Assembly: GCA_022605955.1 (NCBI GenBank)
Contig: JAKCOZ010000032.1
Location: 4,526,001-4,590,000 of the forward strand
DNA length: 64,000 nucleotides
Source: Rallus limicola
Lineage: Eukaryota; Chordata; Aves; Gruiformes; Rallidae
Reading direction: 5' to 3'
Below are positions 46,111-57,345 of the stretch, piece by piece. The position numbers and the translations under genes were made by a program. Under the pieces are notes generated by a model, which did no database searches, was not told the DNA's origin, and worked only from the letters and a program-made list of their open reading frames with translations. Numbering within the stretch: the stretch's first letter is position 1; each line of letters begins with the position of its first letter.

Positions 46111-46351
46111 GACGACGCGAGACGGAAGCCGCGCCCCCTCCCTCAGGCGGCACCACCCCCCTCAGCTCCGGCGGGACCCGGCCTCGAGGCCGCCCCCCAG
46201 CGGCTCCGCTCTCTCCTCCCAGAGAACCCGGGTTCGAGTCCCGAGGACTCCCCGCGGGACGCGGCCTCGCACGACGTGATAACCCCCACCGCGCCCATGG
46301 CTCCGGCCTTCGCCCCAGGCAGGGAAAGGAACGGGGTCCGTCTGGGTTGGT

Positions 46352-46357
46352 TTTATT
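46352..46357 (-). terminator. PPA1: PPA1 poly(A) signal
   Basis: TTTATT on + reads AATAAA on -, 266 bases after the PPA1 stop codon. Confidence 0.65.
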
Positions 46358-46622
46358 TCTAGCATCCACACACGTACCCGGCGAGCCACCACAGGCTGGG
46401 ATTTACAGAGCACGCGGCACGCACAAGGGGGGCGATGGCTTCTAGCCTCCATGAGAGCTCGACACAGCGGGCACGGCACTGCTAGACACATTATTCTAAT
46501 CGGCAGAGGGACAGGAGAGGTCTTCTCGGCGACACCAAAGCTATGTTTCTGCTCTACTCCTGCCCACGGTGGCAGGGCGGTAGGGAGGGCGCAGGTCTTT
46601 GGCCAGCTGCCCTCTCCAGGCC

Positions 46623-46654
46623 TTAGTTCTTCTGGTAGTAGAACCACTTGTCAA
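46623..46654 (-). CDS. PPA1: PPA1 exon 11
   Basis: Encodes the terminal [10 protein letters not shown] and TAA; the human end is nearly the same. Confidence 0.93.
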
Positions 46655-49600
46655 CTGCGTAGGGCAGGAAAACAAAGCAGAAGGGGTTAGTTCTCTCTTT
46701 CTGCCACGTGGCCATGGGCTTGTGGCAGCTGGCGCTGGCCCTCAGGTCTCAGCCCCACTAAAACAAGGTTCAGATTTCAGGTGGAAGGCACCCATTGCCA
46801 CCTCAGGCGGAAGGACGAGGACAGCTGAGCCAATATTCCTCCACCAGCCCTTGTTTTCCTACAGGATGGCGTCCCCAGGCATGAAAAGGCTCATCACCTA
46901 GCTAGTGAGCAGTTAAGACCCTTGTTTTCCCATTGCTAACTCCTTTCCCATTGGCATGGCAGGGAGACTTACCTTCTGGTGGGATGGGGTTGGCAGCTTT
47001 ACTCGGTGGTGCCTGAAATGAGAATCAGATTACAGGTAGCCAGAGGTTGACCTTCTGCCTGAAGCTCACCAGACACCGTTCAGAGCCACCCAAGCCTCTA
47101 CCAAGCATGGTTTAAGATTCAAGGAGTGGGAATCTGTCTGCACTGGTCAGCTACTGCTCAGCTTAGCCCTTCACACAAAACTCTGCCTGGGATTCCACCT
47201 CCCAGATGATGACAGGCAAGGAGAAGCCTCTGGAGGAACACCTGCCTTGCTCCACACCCATTTTTACCAGAAAGAGGTGCTGCGTGCACTCACCCGAAAC
47301 CAATTCTGAGCAGGCAAGGTGCTATTCACACAGTTCATGGTGCCACCCAAACCGTTACCCATTTGCCCGAGGCTGCCATCAGGAGGGGCAGGACTTACCG
47401 CATTCACAATGGCTTTCGCACACTCTTGACTACAGCAGAAAGGGCTGTCAGACACCGTCAGGTTTGTGCTAGAAGAGGAAAGTCACTCGTGAGGATGCAA
47501 AGGCCAAGCCCCTCTCCCCCGAGAGCAGCCAGTCAATGCCAAGAACCATTGGCTGCAGCTGCCAACAGAAGGGGAAGGGACATGGAGGCAGCCAGCAGAA
47601 GGCACAGCACCGCTCAGGAAAGGAAGCTGTGGGGCTGCTTGCTTAGAGGAAAGGAACATGTACAGCGCTGCAAGCGTGAACCTACCAGTTGATCTCCCCT
47701 CCATCAGTTTTCTTCGCTATCAAAGCCTTCCAGTGCTCATGAGTGCTTCTGATGACGTTCACTGCAAAATCCTGAAGGCAAAAACAAGCACCATGTTACC
47801 AGTAAGGCTCCAGAAGGGACTTGGAGAGGGGTCCTCCATTCCCACACCTTTCAGAAATGGCAATGACCTCCCAGTGCACACCAGCTGCACAGTAATTTTA
47901 CAGTAATAGCTTTGGTTTACTTTGGAGATGGGAGGATATGCCCAAGTCACCCAACGAGCTTGGGGCCAAGAGAAATGCAATGCAGGTAAGTTCTAGTCTC
48001 CAGACACCGCCGTCTTACAAAAGCACCTTCATCCCGCTGGTCCTCCCACTTGTCTGCAGCAGCTAGGTGATCCAGACCTGTCTGGGAGCTTTCTTCTGCT
48101 CCAGGCAAGCCACTCAGCTGCTCTGCAGACCAATAGGAAGAGATGTGCACCTAATCTAGCCTCACAACTACTGAAAAGCGAATCTGCTTCCAGGCACCCA
48201 GTGGGGCTGGAGGTGGGGGGAGCTCCCCCTTCAAACAAAAGGGCAGCAGCGGTATGTGCTCAAGCGTTAACCTGTCAGCTGGGGGAGGAAGCACACACAC
48301 TTCATTGTCGGCAGGAACATGGCAATAAACATACCAAACACCACACAGAGCCAAAGCAAACACTGCGGGAACAAGCGCTGAGGTTCTTTGTCCCTACTTT
48401 CCGCCTCGGCCTCGGATTCCGGTTTCACCCATCCTGAGAGGCAGGGAGGCGTCCCCTTCGACTGCAGCACAGCACTAGGTTTGGTGGGCTGGGACAAGTT
48501 CAGTCCCCCCCTTGCCCTTCCGCCCCTCCCCAGGCTTCGCATGCCTTCCCCTCCTCCCCAGCAGCTCACACTAATGAAGAGAGGTGATTCTACCTTGTCT
48601 TTAAACTCGCCATTAAAAGCAAACTGGTTTTCTGGCTTTCCATCAGGTACTTTGTATCGCCTGAACCAGTCCACTGTAGCTTCCAAGTATCCAGGTTTCA
48701 TCCTTCTGACATCATTGATATCTAGCCACAGAGAGAAACTTTGTTAGCTCACCTGGGAACAGAAGCTACTAGAAGTTACTACTACCCGGCTCTTGTGAGC
48801 TGCCTCTCTTTCAGCCCTTCCTCAGGAAGCCTGAGCAGTGTTTCCAGCAGGTGACAGCAAAGACACTGAGTGGATAGCTGCAGGAATGTGGACGTTCTGT
48901 CTTTCATCTTCACAGTGTATCCTGATTGCCCCCAGGAGAGGGGACAGATTTTAACAGCTCTGATTAAAGACTGACTGGACAACCCCTTTCCTTCACTGAG
49001 AGGACAGGCTGAGGAGTTACCCTCTTCTTTGAGATGCCAGGCTAGACAGAGGATTAAACTTTGGATAAACAGCCATAAAAGGCTTGCTACAGGTTTGATG
49101 ACATCCTACTCTGCTGTCCTCCCAACATCACACCTCATGAACACCATGGCAGAGAAGGAACAAGCCCTGAACAGAGCAAGGCCAGCTCCAAGCCTGCTCC
49201 CCCATCCTGCTACTTGCCATTATAGTTGTCAGCTTCGGGGTCTTCAACATTGATAGCAATTATCTTCCAGTCTGTCTCTCCCTCATCAATCAGCGCCAGC
49301 GTGCCCAGCACCTTCACTTTGATGACTTCACCCCGGGAGCAGACCTGCCAAGGACAAAGACCTCCTTGTGTGTTCCTTGGATAGAGAGGGGGTGCAAGCT
49401 GCGAGTTCAGCAAGCGGCTGAGTGCCATGAAATCAGCTGTGGCTTATCAGCTGCTCCCAAGCCCCATCTCACAAGGCTCTAAGACCTCATCAACAATCTC
49501 CAAGAGGCAGCAGAGGGAAACATCACACTAAGGTAGAGGAGGGAGGAACCAAATATCATCCCTGGATAACTGACTCCAGAGACATTAATTACAGTTCCCC

Positions 49601-52600
49601 TTTAGAACACATTACCTTGCTTCCAATTTCACACACATCAATTGGATCATTATCTCCACAGCACCCGGTATTTTCATCTTTGTGACCCGGGTCTTCCCAA
49701 GTCTGCAGGAAAGAACCCACAAGCAGGAATTAAGAACTCTCAAGTTTCAAGTGGAAACAAGCAGCAGGTTTATCTCAGGCACTCAATTGCTTGGAAGATA
49801 GAGACAATGGCCCACCTCACACTCGCTTTCAGGTCCAGGGGTTGGGCTACTGTTTCACAGAGGCTACAAATTCAGTGTGAATCCATGTTAAAAGGCCTTA
49901 TCTTGCCAAGGATAAACTGAAAAACCTTTTTCCTGACTTCCTCCTCCCTTCCATAGCTGCGTAAAGGTGAAGTTCACATCTCCAAAGAACACTCACTGGC
50001 TGCCTGCCCGCTCCTCTCCCTATTCATTTCTTAACAGAAGTTTCCTGAACTCCAGATAGCAGCCCAACAGAGCTGGACAACTGAGAGTGTATTGTTTCCT
50101 TTTAATTGAACAATTAAAGATACACTGTTGCACTGGAGCAGTGACAAGAAGGCCGAGTCCCATACCCAATGCCGCTGGGTGGTCCCAGTGCATCTCACCT
50201 AAACCATTCAGTGTCAAATTGAAGGACAGGACCCCAGAAGGCACATGAGCTGTGCCCACCAAACCCACAGCTGCTTAGAACACACGCTTGCAATCCAGGA
50301 GCAAAAGGTCACTGTGCCCACTCACATCATAAGGAGCATCTACCCCTAAGGTTGTTGAGATCCCGATTGTCCACGTGCCAGGACACAACCTGTACAACCT
50401 TGCGATACGGCCGTGAGGTGTACCGAACCCTGGGCGGCGCTGAAGGGCTCTTCACAGCTTCTCTACAAGGAAGTGTAGAGTCTGGTCCCTTGCTCTTGAG
50501 GCACATGGCTGAGCCAAGGCTTCTGCAGAAAGAAACTGTCTCCAGGAGCCCTCTGAGCAGAAAGCAACCCAACTTTGAAACGCCACCTCAAGCTGCTCGG
50601 AGACACCACTCAGCAGGCTCGGCTAGCAAGACTGGAAGTGCCTAATTCACAGTGTGTCTCCCTCTGAACTGTCACTGACCATTTATTTCTCTAACAGAAT
50701 CTCAAACCTTACAGAGACAAGCAGCCCTGCTCAAGGTTCTAGCTCTATATCTAGCAGCCACCACGTGTTCGGGTGCCACCATCTGTTCACCCCCCCTTGC
50801 TGGCTGTTTAGAAGAATGCGTATCTGTGCAGCTGTGGGTGTCAGCCTCATGCAGCCTCTGGACTTGTGAGTGCCTCTCTCAGATCCAACACCAAGAACAG
50901 GGCACCTACTACCACCCAGCAGGTCAACACACGAGTCTAGCTGTGCGGTTGAGACCCTGGTCAGTAAGAGGGGCAGAAACGGGCAAGGTACAGTCTTCAG
51001 ATCCTCACTGTCCACATCTAAAGCCTAATGGAACCAGCTAACTCACATACCTTCCTCTCAGCATTAGCTACAAGTCCACCTCTTGAGATCTCCACTTAAA
51101 AGCACCCCTGTTTCCTCAACAGGTTCTCTGCACCAGCAAGGTGAGGTACACAGCTGCGAACACCACACCCCAGATCAGACTCAGCTGACCTTTTGCCCAT
51201 TAACACAGTGGCGGTTGGGCACATGCAGGGGCATTCTTCCCCCCGCCCCACCAGAAGGGATGAGCCACCAAGGCAAGTTACAGTACCTGTGGGATAGCAC
51301 CGTAATTCCAGATATAACCCTTGTGGGGAAACACGTTAGCTACGTAGCGCAGTTTTCCTTTCTTCACGTCTTGCTTAATTGGGTTTAAGGGATCCTTTGT
51401 TGCAATCTGGAAGAGAAGTTACATAAATCTCTCTACTTTGCTCTCCAAGAAAAAAAAAAAATTATTAAAAAAAAACCAACCCAATGAAGCAGGCTGCTAG
51501 CTGACAAGCCAAGAGACCAGGAGCTGACCCTGAAGCCAACAGCAGATATTGGACAACTCCATTTCCTGTTGCATTGCCATCTCCTGGGATGCAGTTTGCT
51601 GCAAACTGACCTACAAATGTCAGAACCACACGGGGTCCAGAGTCGTAAGACGCTGCTTTAACCAGGAGCCACAGAAGAATACCAAGTTATTTCTCAGCCT
51701 CCACACCAGCCCTCTAGCACTATGAAAGCGTTTGTAGGGGAAGTTAGAAACCACCCTAAGGTTTAGGAGGTGAAACTGAGGCAGAGAGAATCAGCAAAGC
51801 CAAAGATGAACAGAGCAGTCATGTCAAGCACTTAGGGTAGGAACTGCACAATGGTTACCTCCATCTTGGCGTTCGTCCATCGAGGTACCTCCACGACCAT
51901 GTTGAACACATTCTGAAGGAAGCAAAACATTTGTGAACGGGAAGGAATCTCAAGACTACACTTTAAATTAGGGAAGCAAGCATGAAAGCCTGCCAGTTTA
52001 CATGAAAACCATAACTCTCTCTTTCCCAGTGCCAGTTATGATACAGTTGATAAAAGCCTCGTAATCTGGTCAGCCAGGCGTCATCACTCAAAGCTGAAAC
52101 CCATGAAAGACACCAGACTGAGGTTACCCACCCATTCTCCATCACTTGCTGCCCATGAACCTCTCCATCACATTCCCAGGTTATGGAACAGCGGGTTTAG
52201 ATGAAGACAGCAGCACACAGCCTATCCTGGGTGTAACAAAAGGAGGCTTCAGGCACATTTATTAGCTATAAACCACGTGATGTTACTGCAAGAACCGTCC
52301 CAGCAATTCAGAAGAGACAAAGTTTAGAGGAGTAAACCACCTAGTTAATAACCTGAGTACCTATGTACTGTCCCGAGCAGCCCAGAACATCACACCCAAA
52401 CATTCTAGTGTGCCTTCAAGTTAGGAAGGGATGCCCAAGCTGCCCCTCTAGAAGAACAGATCTTGCTAGCCACATGGTGCAAGGACAAAGATGTGGGGGA
52501 GAAAGGCAGAACCACATCCTGCGGTATCTAGTTTATGGGCAGCGCCTGAAAACATTTCTTGTTGACTCCAGCTGGGCTGAGAGGACTCCTGGGAGTTCAA

Positions 52601-54957
52601 TGTCATTCTGCTCTTCAAGAAAACAAGCTTTCACACTTGAACCTTAGCATTTGCTGTTCCAAGAGATTATGGCTTTTAAGAAAAGGTCAAACCTTGCTCC
52701 CTTGCACCAACATGGCTTCTAATCCTCACGGTAAGCAGTATTACCATTGCAAAATCCCTTGCACCTGTATGGTGCTGCAATTAGACAGTTATTGTGCAAC
52801 AAACGCTGATACACCATTGACTTTGCCCAAGCCTTTCCCTGACAGGAGCTCCTTACAAGCCTTAAATTGCAGGGGGTTATTGCTCACTTGCAATTTATAC
52901 ATAAGGAGAGCGTATACCTTTTCATGGACAAGTAACTCAAGGAAAGGAACGAGGCAATCGGAACTGGCTGGGCAGGGCGCTTATGGCTTCGCAGGCAAGG
53001 AAAGGTAATGTGGGGGTGCATCTCACCACAGTCAGGCTGACAGATGTACCTTGGTCTAAGACACCCAGCAAGCAGCCCAAGGTCACTGCTTCGCAATGCC
53101 AAGGCACACAGGTACAGATAAGGTCAGCATGTCCCAGCCCTAGACTGAAAAAAAACCCAGCCTGCAATCCTCTCAGTGTCTTAGAAGTCTGGGGATAAAG
53201 ATCAAGGAGACCAGACAGTCAGACAACCTGTTGCTCCAAGCTGGGCTCCCTATCATAGCTGGTAACAAACCTGCTAAACAATGAGTAAAATCTCTGTGGA
53301 GAGGCACTCCAGCAACGGGAAGAGGTCTGATGTGATCAGCACTGTTGCATAATTTCAGGGACCGCAGCCTTCAGTGATATGACTTGGCACCGAGGTGCTG
53401 GCAAGCAGCTACTGGGCACACCAGTAGCCTGGTTTCCCTTGTTAATCATTACCAGGCCAGAGAAATCCTCCTCACCCCTATACTCACTCCCCTGTTCTTT
53501 CCTCCTCCTCTCTGGGAAGTGTAGCATTATCTGGATCTTCCCTGTCTGACCTAGCTCTCAGACACCCGCTAAAAACTGCTTTTCCAGTCAGGCACAGAAA
53601 CTGCTTGGCCACTCTCCTTGGTGATTAAAATCCATCTTTTCCCTTCTCAGCAAGCAAAACCCACCTCAGGCTTCACAGGGTGTATTTTGACAATGCCCAC
53701 AGCCCAAAGTTGACCATCTACTTTCCAGAGGTTCATCTCTCAATTCTCCATACGCTTTGTCTTTCCCATAACTGCTCTCCACCTCCAAATCACACCTCTC
53801 CCTCAGGAGCAGCTCATCCACTACATTTCTCTAGCTGCACGGCTCTTTAGTGCATGTTCAAAGAAGAAATGAGCTACAGAAAGTACAGAACACAGGCAAA
53901 GAGCCCGAGTTACCACTGAAAAAGCATCCAGTGAAAAATGAAACATGTCTATTTGGGCTTCCTAGAGCCAGGGCATTTTAGAGAGTGGCCAGCTTTGACT
54001 AACTGCCGGCTGCTGGGAGGATGTAATGGCAGGAACCATGTAGGAGGTTCCCATCCACACTCCTTGCGAGGCAGGGGGTCCCCAGGAGCTGCTACAGCAC
54101 GGATTTAACATCCTCGCCTTTCCTTCGGTGGCCAGTGATGCTGCAGGCATCAAAGCGGCCTTACTGCAGTCAAACCCGAAGCCTGAAGCATCACGCAGCC
54201 CAAGCGTAAACCTGGGCAGCAGGGGATGCGGATTTATAGCCAAAGCCAGAAAGCGTGCTCCTTTTAACCCAAAACGCTGTCCTGTGACCTCACGGGCACG
54301 CTGAGGAGAACCACTCGCATGGGGGAGCGAGATGACCCGCTCTCCTCCCCCTCCGCCGCTCTGCCCGCAGCGAAGGCTGCGGGAGAAAAGGCTGCCCCGC
54401 TCCCGGCGAGACCGGGCGATGCTTCCGCCGGGGTGCTCCTGCCGCCGGGCAGCCTGAGGAGCCAGGCACCCCTCGGAGACGCCTGGGGCCCGTGGGACCC
54501 CGAGGCTCGCGGGCCCACAGCCAAAGCCCGGGGCTCACTCCTCTGGCCAGGCCCACGCCAGCGGGGTCACCCCGCCCGGAGCCCTTCTCCCCGGCTCCTT
54601 ACCTTGCCGGCATCTGCGTAGATAGGGATATCGTGGAAGGGGGAGATGTACCGCCCAGCGGCGTCCTCTGCAAGGCAAAAAGGACGAGTCAAGCCCGGCC
54701 GGAGCGGACGCCCCGCCGGGCCCTGCCTCAGGGAGCCCCGCTTCAGGTAAAGGGGGGTGGGGAGGGGGGTGGGGAAGGGGGGGGGCGGGCGGGGAGGGGC
54801 GGCGAGCCGCGGACCTCAGGCCGCGGGGGCTCCCCCGGCGCCTCCAGAGGAGTTCATCCCCCGGGCTGGGAGGAGGAGGAGGCGGGCACTCACTGAAGAA
54901 CAGCCGGTACTCCAGGCTATGAGGCGCGGCGCGCTCCTCCACGCTGTACCCGGCCAT
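46623..54957 (-). CDS. PPA1: PPA1, soluble inorganic pyrophosphatase (complete, 11 exons)
   Basis: Exons in transcript order: 54957-54894, 54667-54603, 51912-51859, 51406-51287, 49702-49616, 49344-49218, 48721-48594, 47771-47686, 47468-47399, 47012-46973, 46654-46623. The 873 bases give 290 residues (human 289). The enzyme hydrolyses pyrophosphate to two phosphates using Mg2+ in the cytosol. The family signature DNDPIDV is at 118-124, with GDNDP metal ligands, and DEGETDW and [16 protein letters not shown] further along. It resembles cytosolic PPA1 rather than mitochondrial PPA2: no transit peptide precedes [12 protein letters not shown]. The intron after exon 6 has a GC donor. NPFFR1 lies upstream and SAR1A downstream, as in human. 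Confidence 0.97.
46973..47012 (-). CDS. PPA1: PPA1 exon 10
   Basis: Encodes [13 protein letters not shown] plus one base of the next codon. A short, variable exon with good splice sites (TTTCAG / GTAAGT). Confidence 0.9.
47399..47468 (-). CDS. PPA1: PPA1 exon 9
   Basis: Encodes [20 protein letters not shown] and VNA. Acceptor TTCTAG, donor GTAAGT. Confidence 0.92.
47686..47771 (-). CDS. PPA1: PPA1 exon 8
   Basis: Encodes [20 protein letters not shown] and KTDGGEIN. Donor GTAGGT. Confidence 0.94.
48594..48721 (-). CDS. PPA1: PPA1 exon 7
   Basis: Encodes [20 protein letters not shown] and [20 protein letters not shown], one of the most conserved blocks of eukaryotic pyrophosphatase. Confidence 0.97.
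49216..49217 (-). other. PPA1: noncanonical GC splice donor (GC-AG intron) of PPA1
   Basis: Exon 6 ends AACTATAATG and the intron begins GCAAGT; the other end of the intron is the normal acceptor TGGCTAG. Only this junction restores the Asp codon (G|AT) of YNDIND, and no GT is available at the required position. G|GCAAGT is the usual form of a GC donor. Confidence 0.85.
49218..49344 (-). CDS. PPA1: PPA1 exon 6
   Basis: Encodes [20 protein letters not shown] and [20 protein letters not shown]. Its 3' end uses the GC donor. Confidence 0.96.
49616..49702 (-). CDS. PPA1: PPA1 exon 5 (active-site signature)
   Basis: Twenty-nine codons with [20 protein letters not shown] and [16 protein letters not shown] is the pyrophosphatase signature carrying Mg2+ ligands. 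Confidence 0.98.
51287..51406 (-). CDS. PPA1: PPA1 exon 4
   Basis: Forty codons: [20 protein letters not shown] and [20 protein letters not shown]. Confidence 0.97.
51859..51912 (-). CDS. PPA1: PPA1 exon 3
   Basis: Eighteen codons, [18 protein letters not shown], phase 0 at both ends. Confidence 0.96.
51913..54602 (-). other. PPA1: PPA1 intron 2 (2.7 kb)
   Basis: The largest PPA1 intron. Its transcript-5' part (about 54,290-54,600) is still CpG-rich. The rest is unremarkable; no transposon or RNA gene is recognised. Confidence 0.75.
54603..54667 (-). CDS. PPA1: PPA1 exon 2
   Basis: Encodes [20 protein letters not shown] and K. The [11 protein letters not shown] core is invariant in the family. 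Confidence 0.96.
54894..54957 (-). CDS. PPA1: PPA1 exon 1
   Basis: ATG then [20 protein letters not shown]; the start aligns with the human N terminus (GFSTEERAAP). Donor GTGAGT. Confidence 0.95.
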
Positions 54958-55139
54958 CGTGCGCCGCGCAACCCGCCGGCTCCCGCACTGCGCAAGCGCC
55001 ACCCGCCACACCCCCCCGGCTCACCGAACGCGTACTGCGCAGGCGCTGAACCCGCACCGCCCCCCGCCCCACGCCACGTCACGCCCAGCCGCGCCACGTC
55101 ACGCTGGGCAGCCCGGCGGGATGCGGTGGGGCTGCAACA

Positions 55140-56240
55140 CCGGGGCACGCTGTGGTCCAGCACGCTGTGATGTGGCTCAGTATGAGCACGGCAGTGTGGT
55201 TTGGCGTGGTCCTGCGTGGCTATGGTGGTGTGGCGCGGTGTGGGCCAGCATGGCCGTGATGGGGTGGTGCAGCCTGCTTCAGCACTGCATGGCATAGCCC
55301 AGCATGGCCCTGATGGGGTGGTGCAGCCTGCTCCAGCACTGCATGGCATAGCCCAGCATGGCCGTGATGGGGTGGTGCAGCCTGCTCCAGCACAGCATGG
55401 CATAGCCCAGCATGGCCCTCATAGTGTGGTGTGGTCTGCTCCAGCACAGCATGGCATAGCCCAGCATGGCCCTCATAGTGTGGTGTGGTCTGCTCCAGCA
55501 CAGCATGGTGTGGGCCAGCACAGTGCAGTATGGTCCAGCATGACCACAGCAGTGTGGTTTGGCATGGTCCTGTGTGGCTGTGATGGCGTGGTGCGGCATG
55601 GCCCAGCACAGCATGGCATGGTCCATCATAGCCATGATAGCATAGTGTGGCTTGCTTTACCACAGCATGGCATGCAGCAGCATGGTGCAGTATGGTCCAG
55701 CATGAGCACAGCAGTGTGGTTTGGCAAGATCTATCGTGGCCATGATGGCATGGGCCAGCATAGTGCAGCGTGGTCCACCATGACACAGCAGTACAGTTTG
55801 GTGTGGTCCATCGTGGCCATGATGGCATGGTGTGGCACAGTGTAGTGTGGCTCATCATGGTCACAGCATTATGATGTGACTGCACAGCATAATGTGGTCT
55901 AGCATGACCATAGCAGTATGGTTTGGCATGGTCCATCATGGCCTTGATGGCATGGTGCAGCATGGTCCAGCACATTGTGTTGTGGTCTAGCATGGTGATG
56001 GCAGTACGGTTTAGTGTGGTCCATCATGGCCATGATGGCATGGTGTGGCATAGTCCAGCACAGTACAGTGTGGTCTAGCATGGACAGAGCAGTACAGTTT
56101 GGTGTGGTCCATCATGACCATGGTGGCATTGTACAGTGTGGTACAGCACAGTGTGGCATAGTCCGTCATGGCCATGGTGTGGTGTGGCCCAGCACAATGT
56201 GGTATGGTCCAGCAAAGGACTGTGTGGCTCTCCATGGCGT
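55140..56240. repeat. 1.1-kb minisatellite (54-base unit core with diverged flanking units)
   Basis: From 55,270 to 55,485 four full units of exactly 54 bases follow head to tail, with a partial fifth. Units 3 and 4 differ only in their first few bases. Around this core, to about 55,140 and 56,240, the same words (CAGCATGGCC, CATGATGGCATGGTG, GTGGTCCAGCA, GCAGTACAGTTTGG) recur at 80-360-base spacing in diverged form. The unit is 18 codons long, so several frames on both strands stay open (for example 55,220-55,993 on -). This is not taken as coding: no start context, splice site or known domain is visible. Confidence 0.9.
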
Positions 56241-56446
56241 GGCCAAGCGTGGCATGGGACAGCCTGTTTGCACACGCTCTCCCACACTGCTCCCTCAACT
56301 CCCCAGGCCCATGCCCTGGCCAGGGCACCGGGCCCCAGGGTGCCATGGGGCTCAGCTGGTGGCCCCCCCGTGTCCCTCATCCAGGATGGCACTTCTGGGT
56401 GAGGTAGAGGAGTCAAGGCAGGGACATGGCGTCAGCAGGACGCACC

Positions 56447-56452
56447 TTTATT
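56447..56452 (-). terminator. NPFFR1: NPFFR1 poly(A) signal
   Basis: TTTATT on + reads AATAAA on -, 89 bases after the stop codon. Confidence 0.65.
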
Positions 56453-56540
56453 TGGGTGACTCAGAGGCCACAATGTGGCAAAATCTGCATTCCCCACCCT
56501 GCAAGCCCTTGGTCCACAGGTGCCCGGTGGCCGTGGCTGC

Positions 56541-57345
56541 TCAGCCATCCCATGCAGGGACACCGGTGCGGCGGGGTGCCAACGGCCCCGATTCGGAGGC
56601 AGGTGGCGAGTCGCTGGCCCGCGCCTGGGCGAAGACACGGTTGCGAGCTCCAAAGAGGACCCCACGGCCATGGCTCCTGGGGGTGTAGGGCCCATGGTGG
56701 TGATGGTGGCGGTGACGTGAGCAGAAGGGGGCCCTGAAGGCCTCCTGGAAGCCCCGGCGGAAGTTCTCATTGAAGTAGCCATAGATGATGGGGTTGGCGC
56801 TGCTGTTGAAGAAGGCCAACCAGTGGGCGAAGGGGAAGACGTAGACGGTGACCAGGCGGAGCTGGTTCTCACTCAGCCGCCCGTAGTCCGTCAGCAGCAT
56901 CAGCGTCCAGAGGGGCAGCCAGGAGAGGGTGAAGAAGAGGGCGACGATGATGAGCATGTTGATGACCTTGGCCTTCCTCCGGGAGACCTTCCTCCCCTCT
57001 GGCTCCCCTTGGCCACGGTCGGGTGCTGCCGACTTGAAGAGCTTGAAGGCGATGCGAGCGTACATGACGACGATGAGGGCGAGGGGGGCCACGTAGATGT
57101 GGGAGAAGAGGACGGTGGTGTAGATCCTCCTCATCCCTGTCTCAGGCCAGGCCTCCCAACAGGAGTAGAGGGGGTAGGAGTTGTTGTAGGTGTCCACCAT
57201 GAAGTGGTGCTCCTCCCTGGTGACGGTCAGGGTGATGGCAGAGGGGCACATGATGAGCAGGGCCAGCACCCAGATGATGGCGATGGTCACCAGGGCTTTC
57301 CTCAGAGTCAGCTTCTGACGGAAGGGGTGGACAATGCAGCGAAAC
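56541..57345 (-). CDS. NPFFR1: NPFFR1 exon 4 (TM4-TM7 and tail)
   Basis: From [20 protein letters not shown] through ECL2 ([12 protein letters not shown]), TM5, TM6 (LSWLPLW) and TM7 ([20 protein letters not shown]) to PAWDG and TGA. Acceptor CCCACAG. Confidence 0.97.

Larger units (their letters stand above)
54280..55135 (-). promoter_or_regulatory. PPA1: PPA1 CpG island and promoter
   Basis: A CpG-dense block surrounds exons 1 and 2. Upstream of the ATG the + strand carries three GCGCA words (54,960-55,045); in the gene's orientation the first two belong to TGCGCA and the third to TGCGCAGT. TGCGCA is the core of an NRF1 site, here about 5 to 85 bases before the start codon. The minisatellite begins directly behind this block. 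Confidence 0.5.

Noticed and set aside
46231..46241. GGTTCGAGTCC, a perfect tRNA B-box
   Set aside because: The T-arm forms only four pairs and no A-box, anticodon arm or acceptor stem can be found at the right distance. It lies in the GC-rich region between PPA1 and SAR1A and is most likely chance.
55140..56240. CRISPR array
   Set aside because: The units are directly abutting repeats with no unique spacers, and the genome is a vertebrate.
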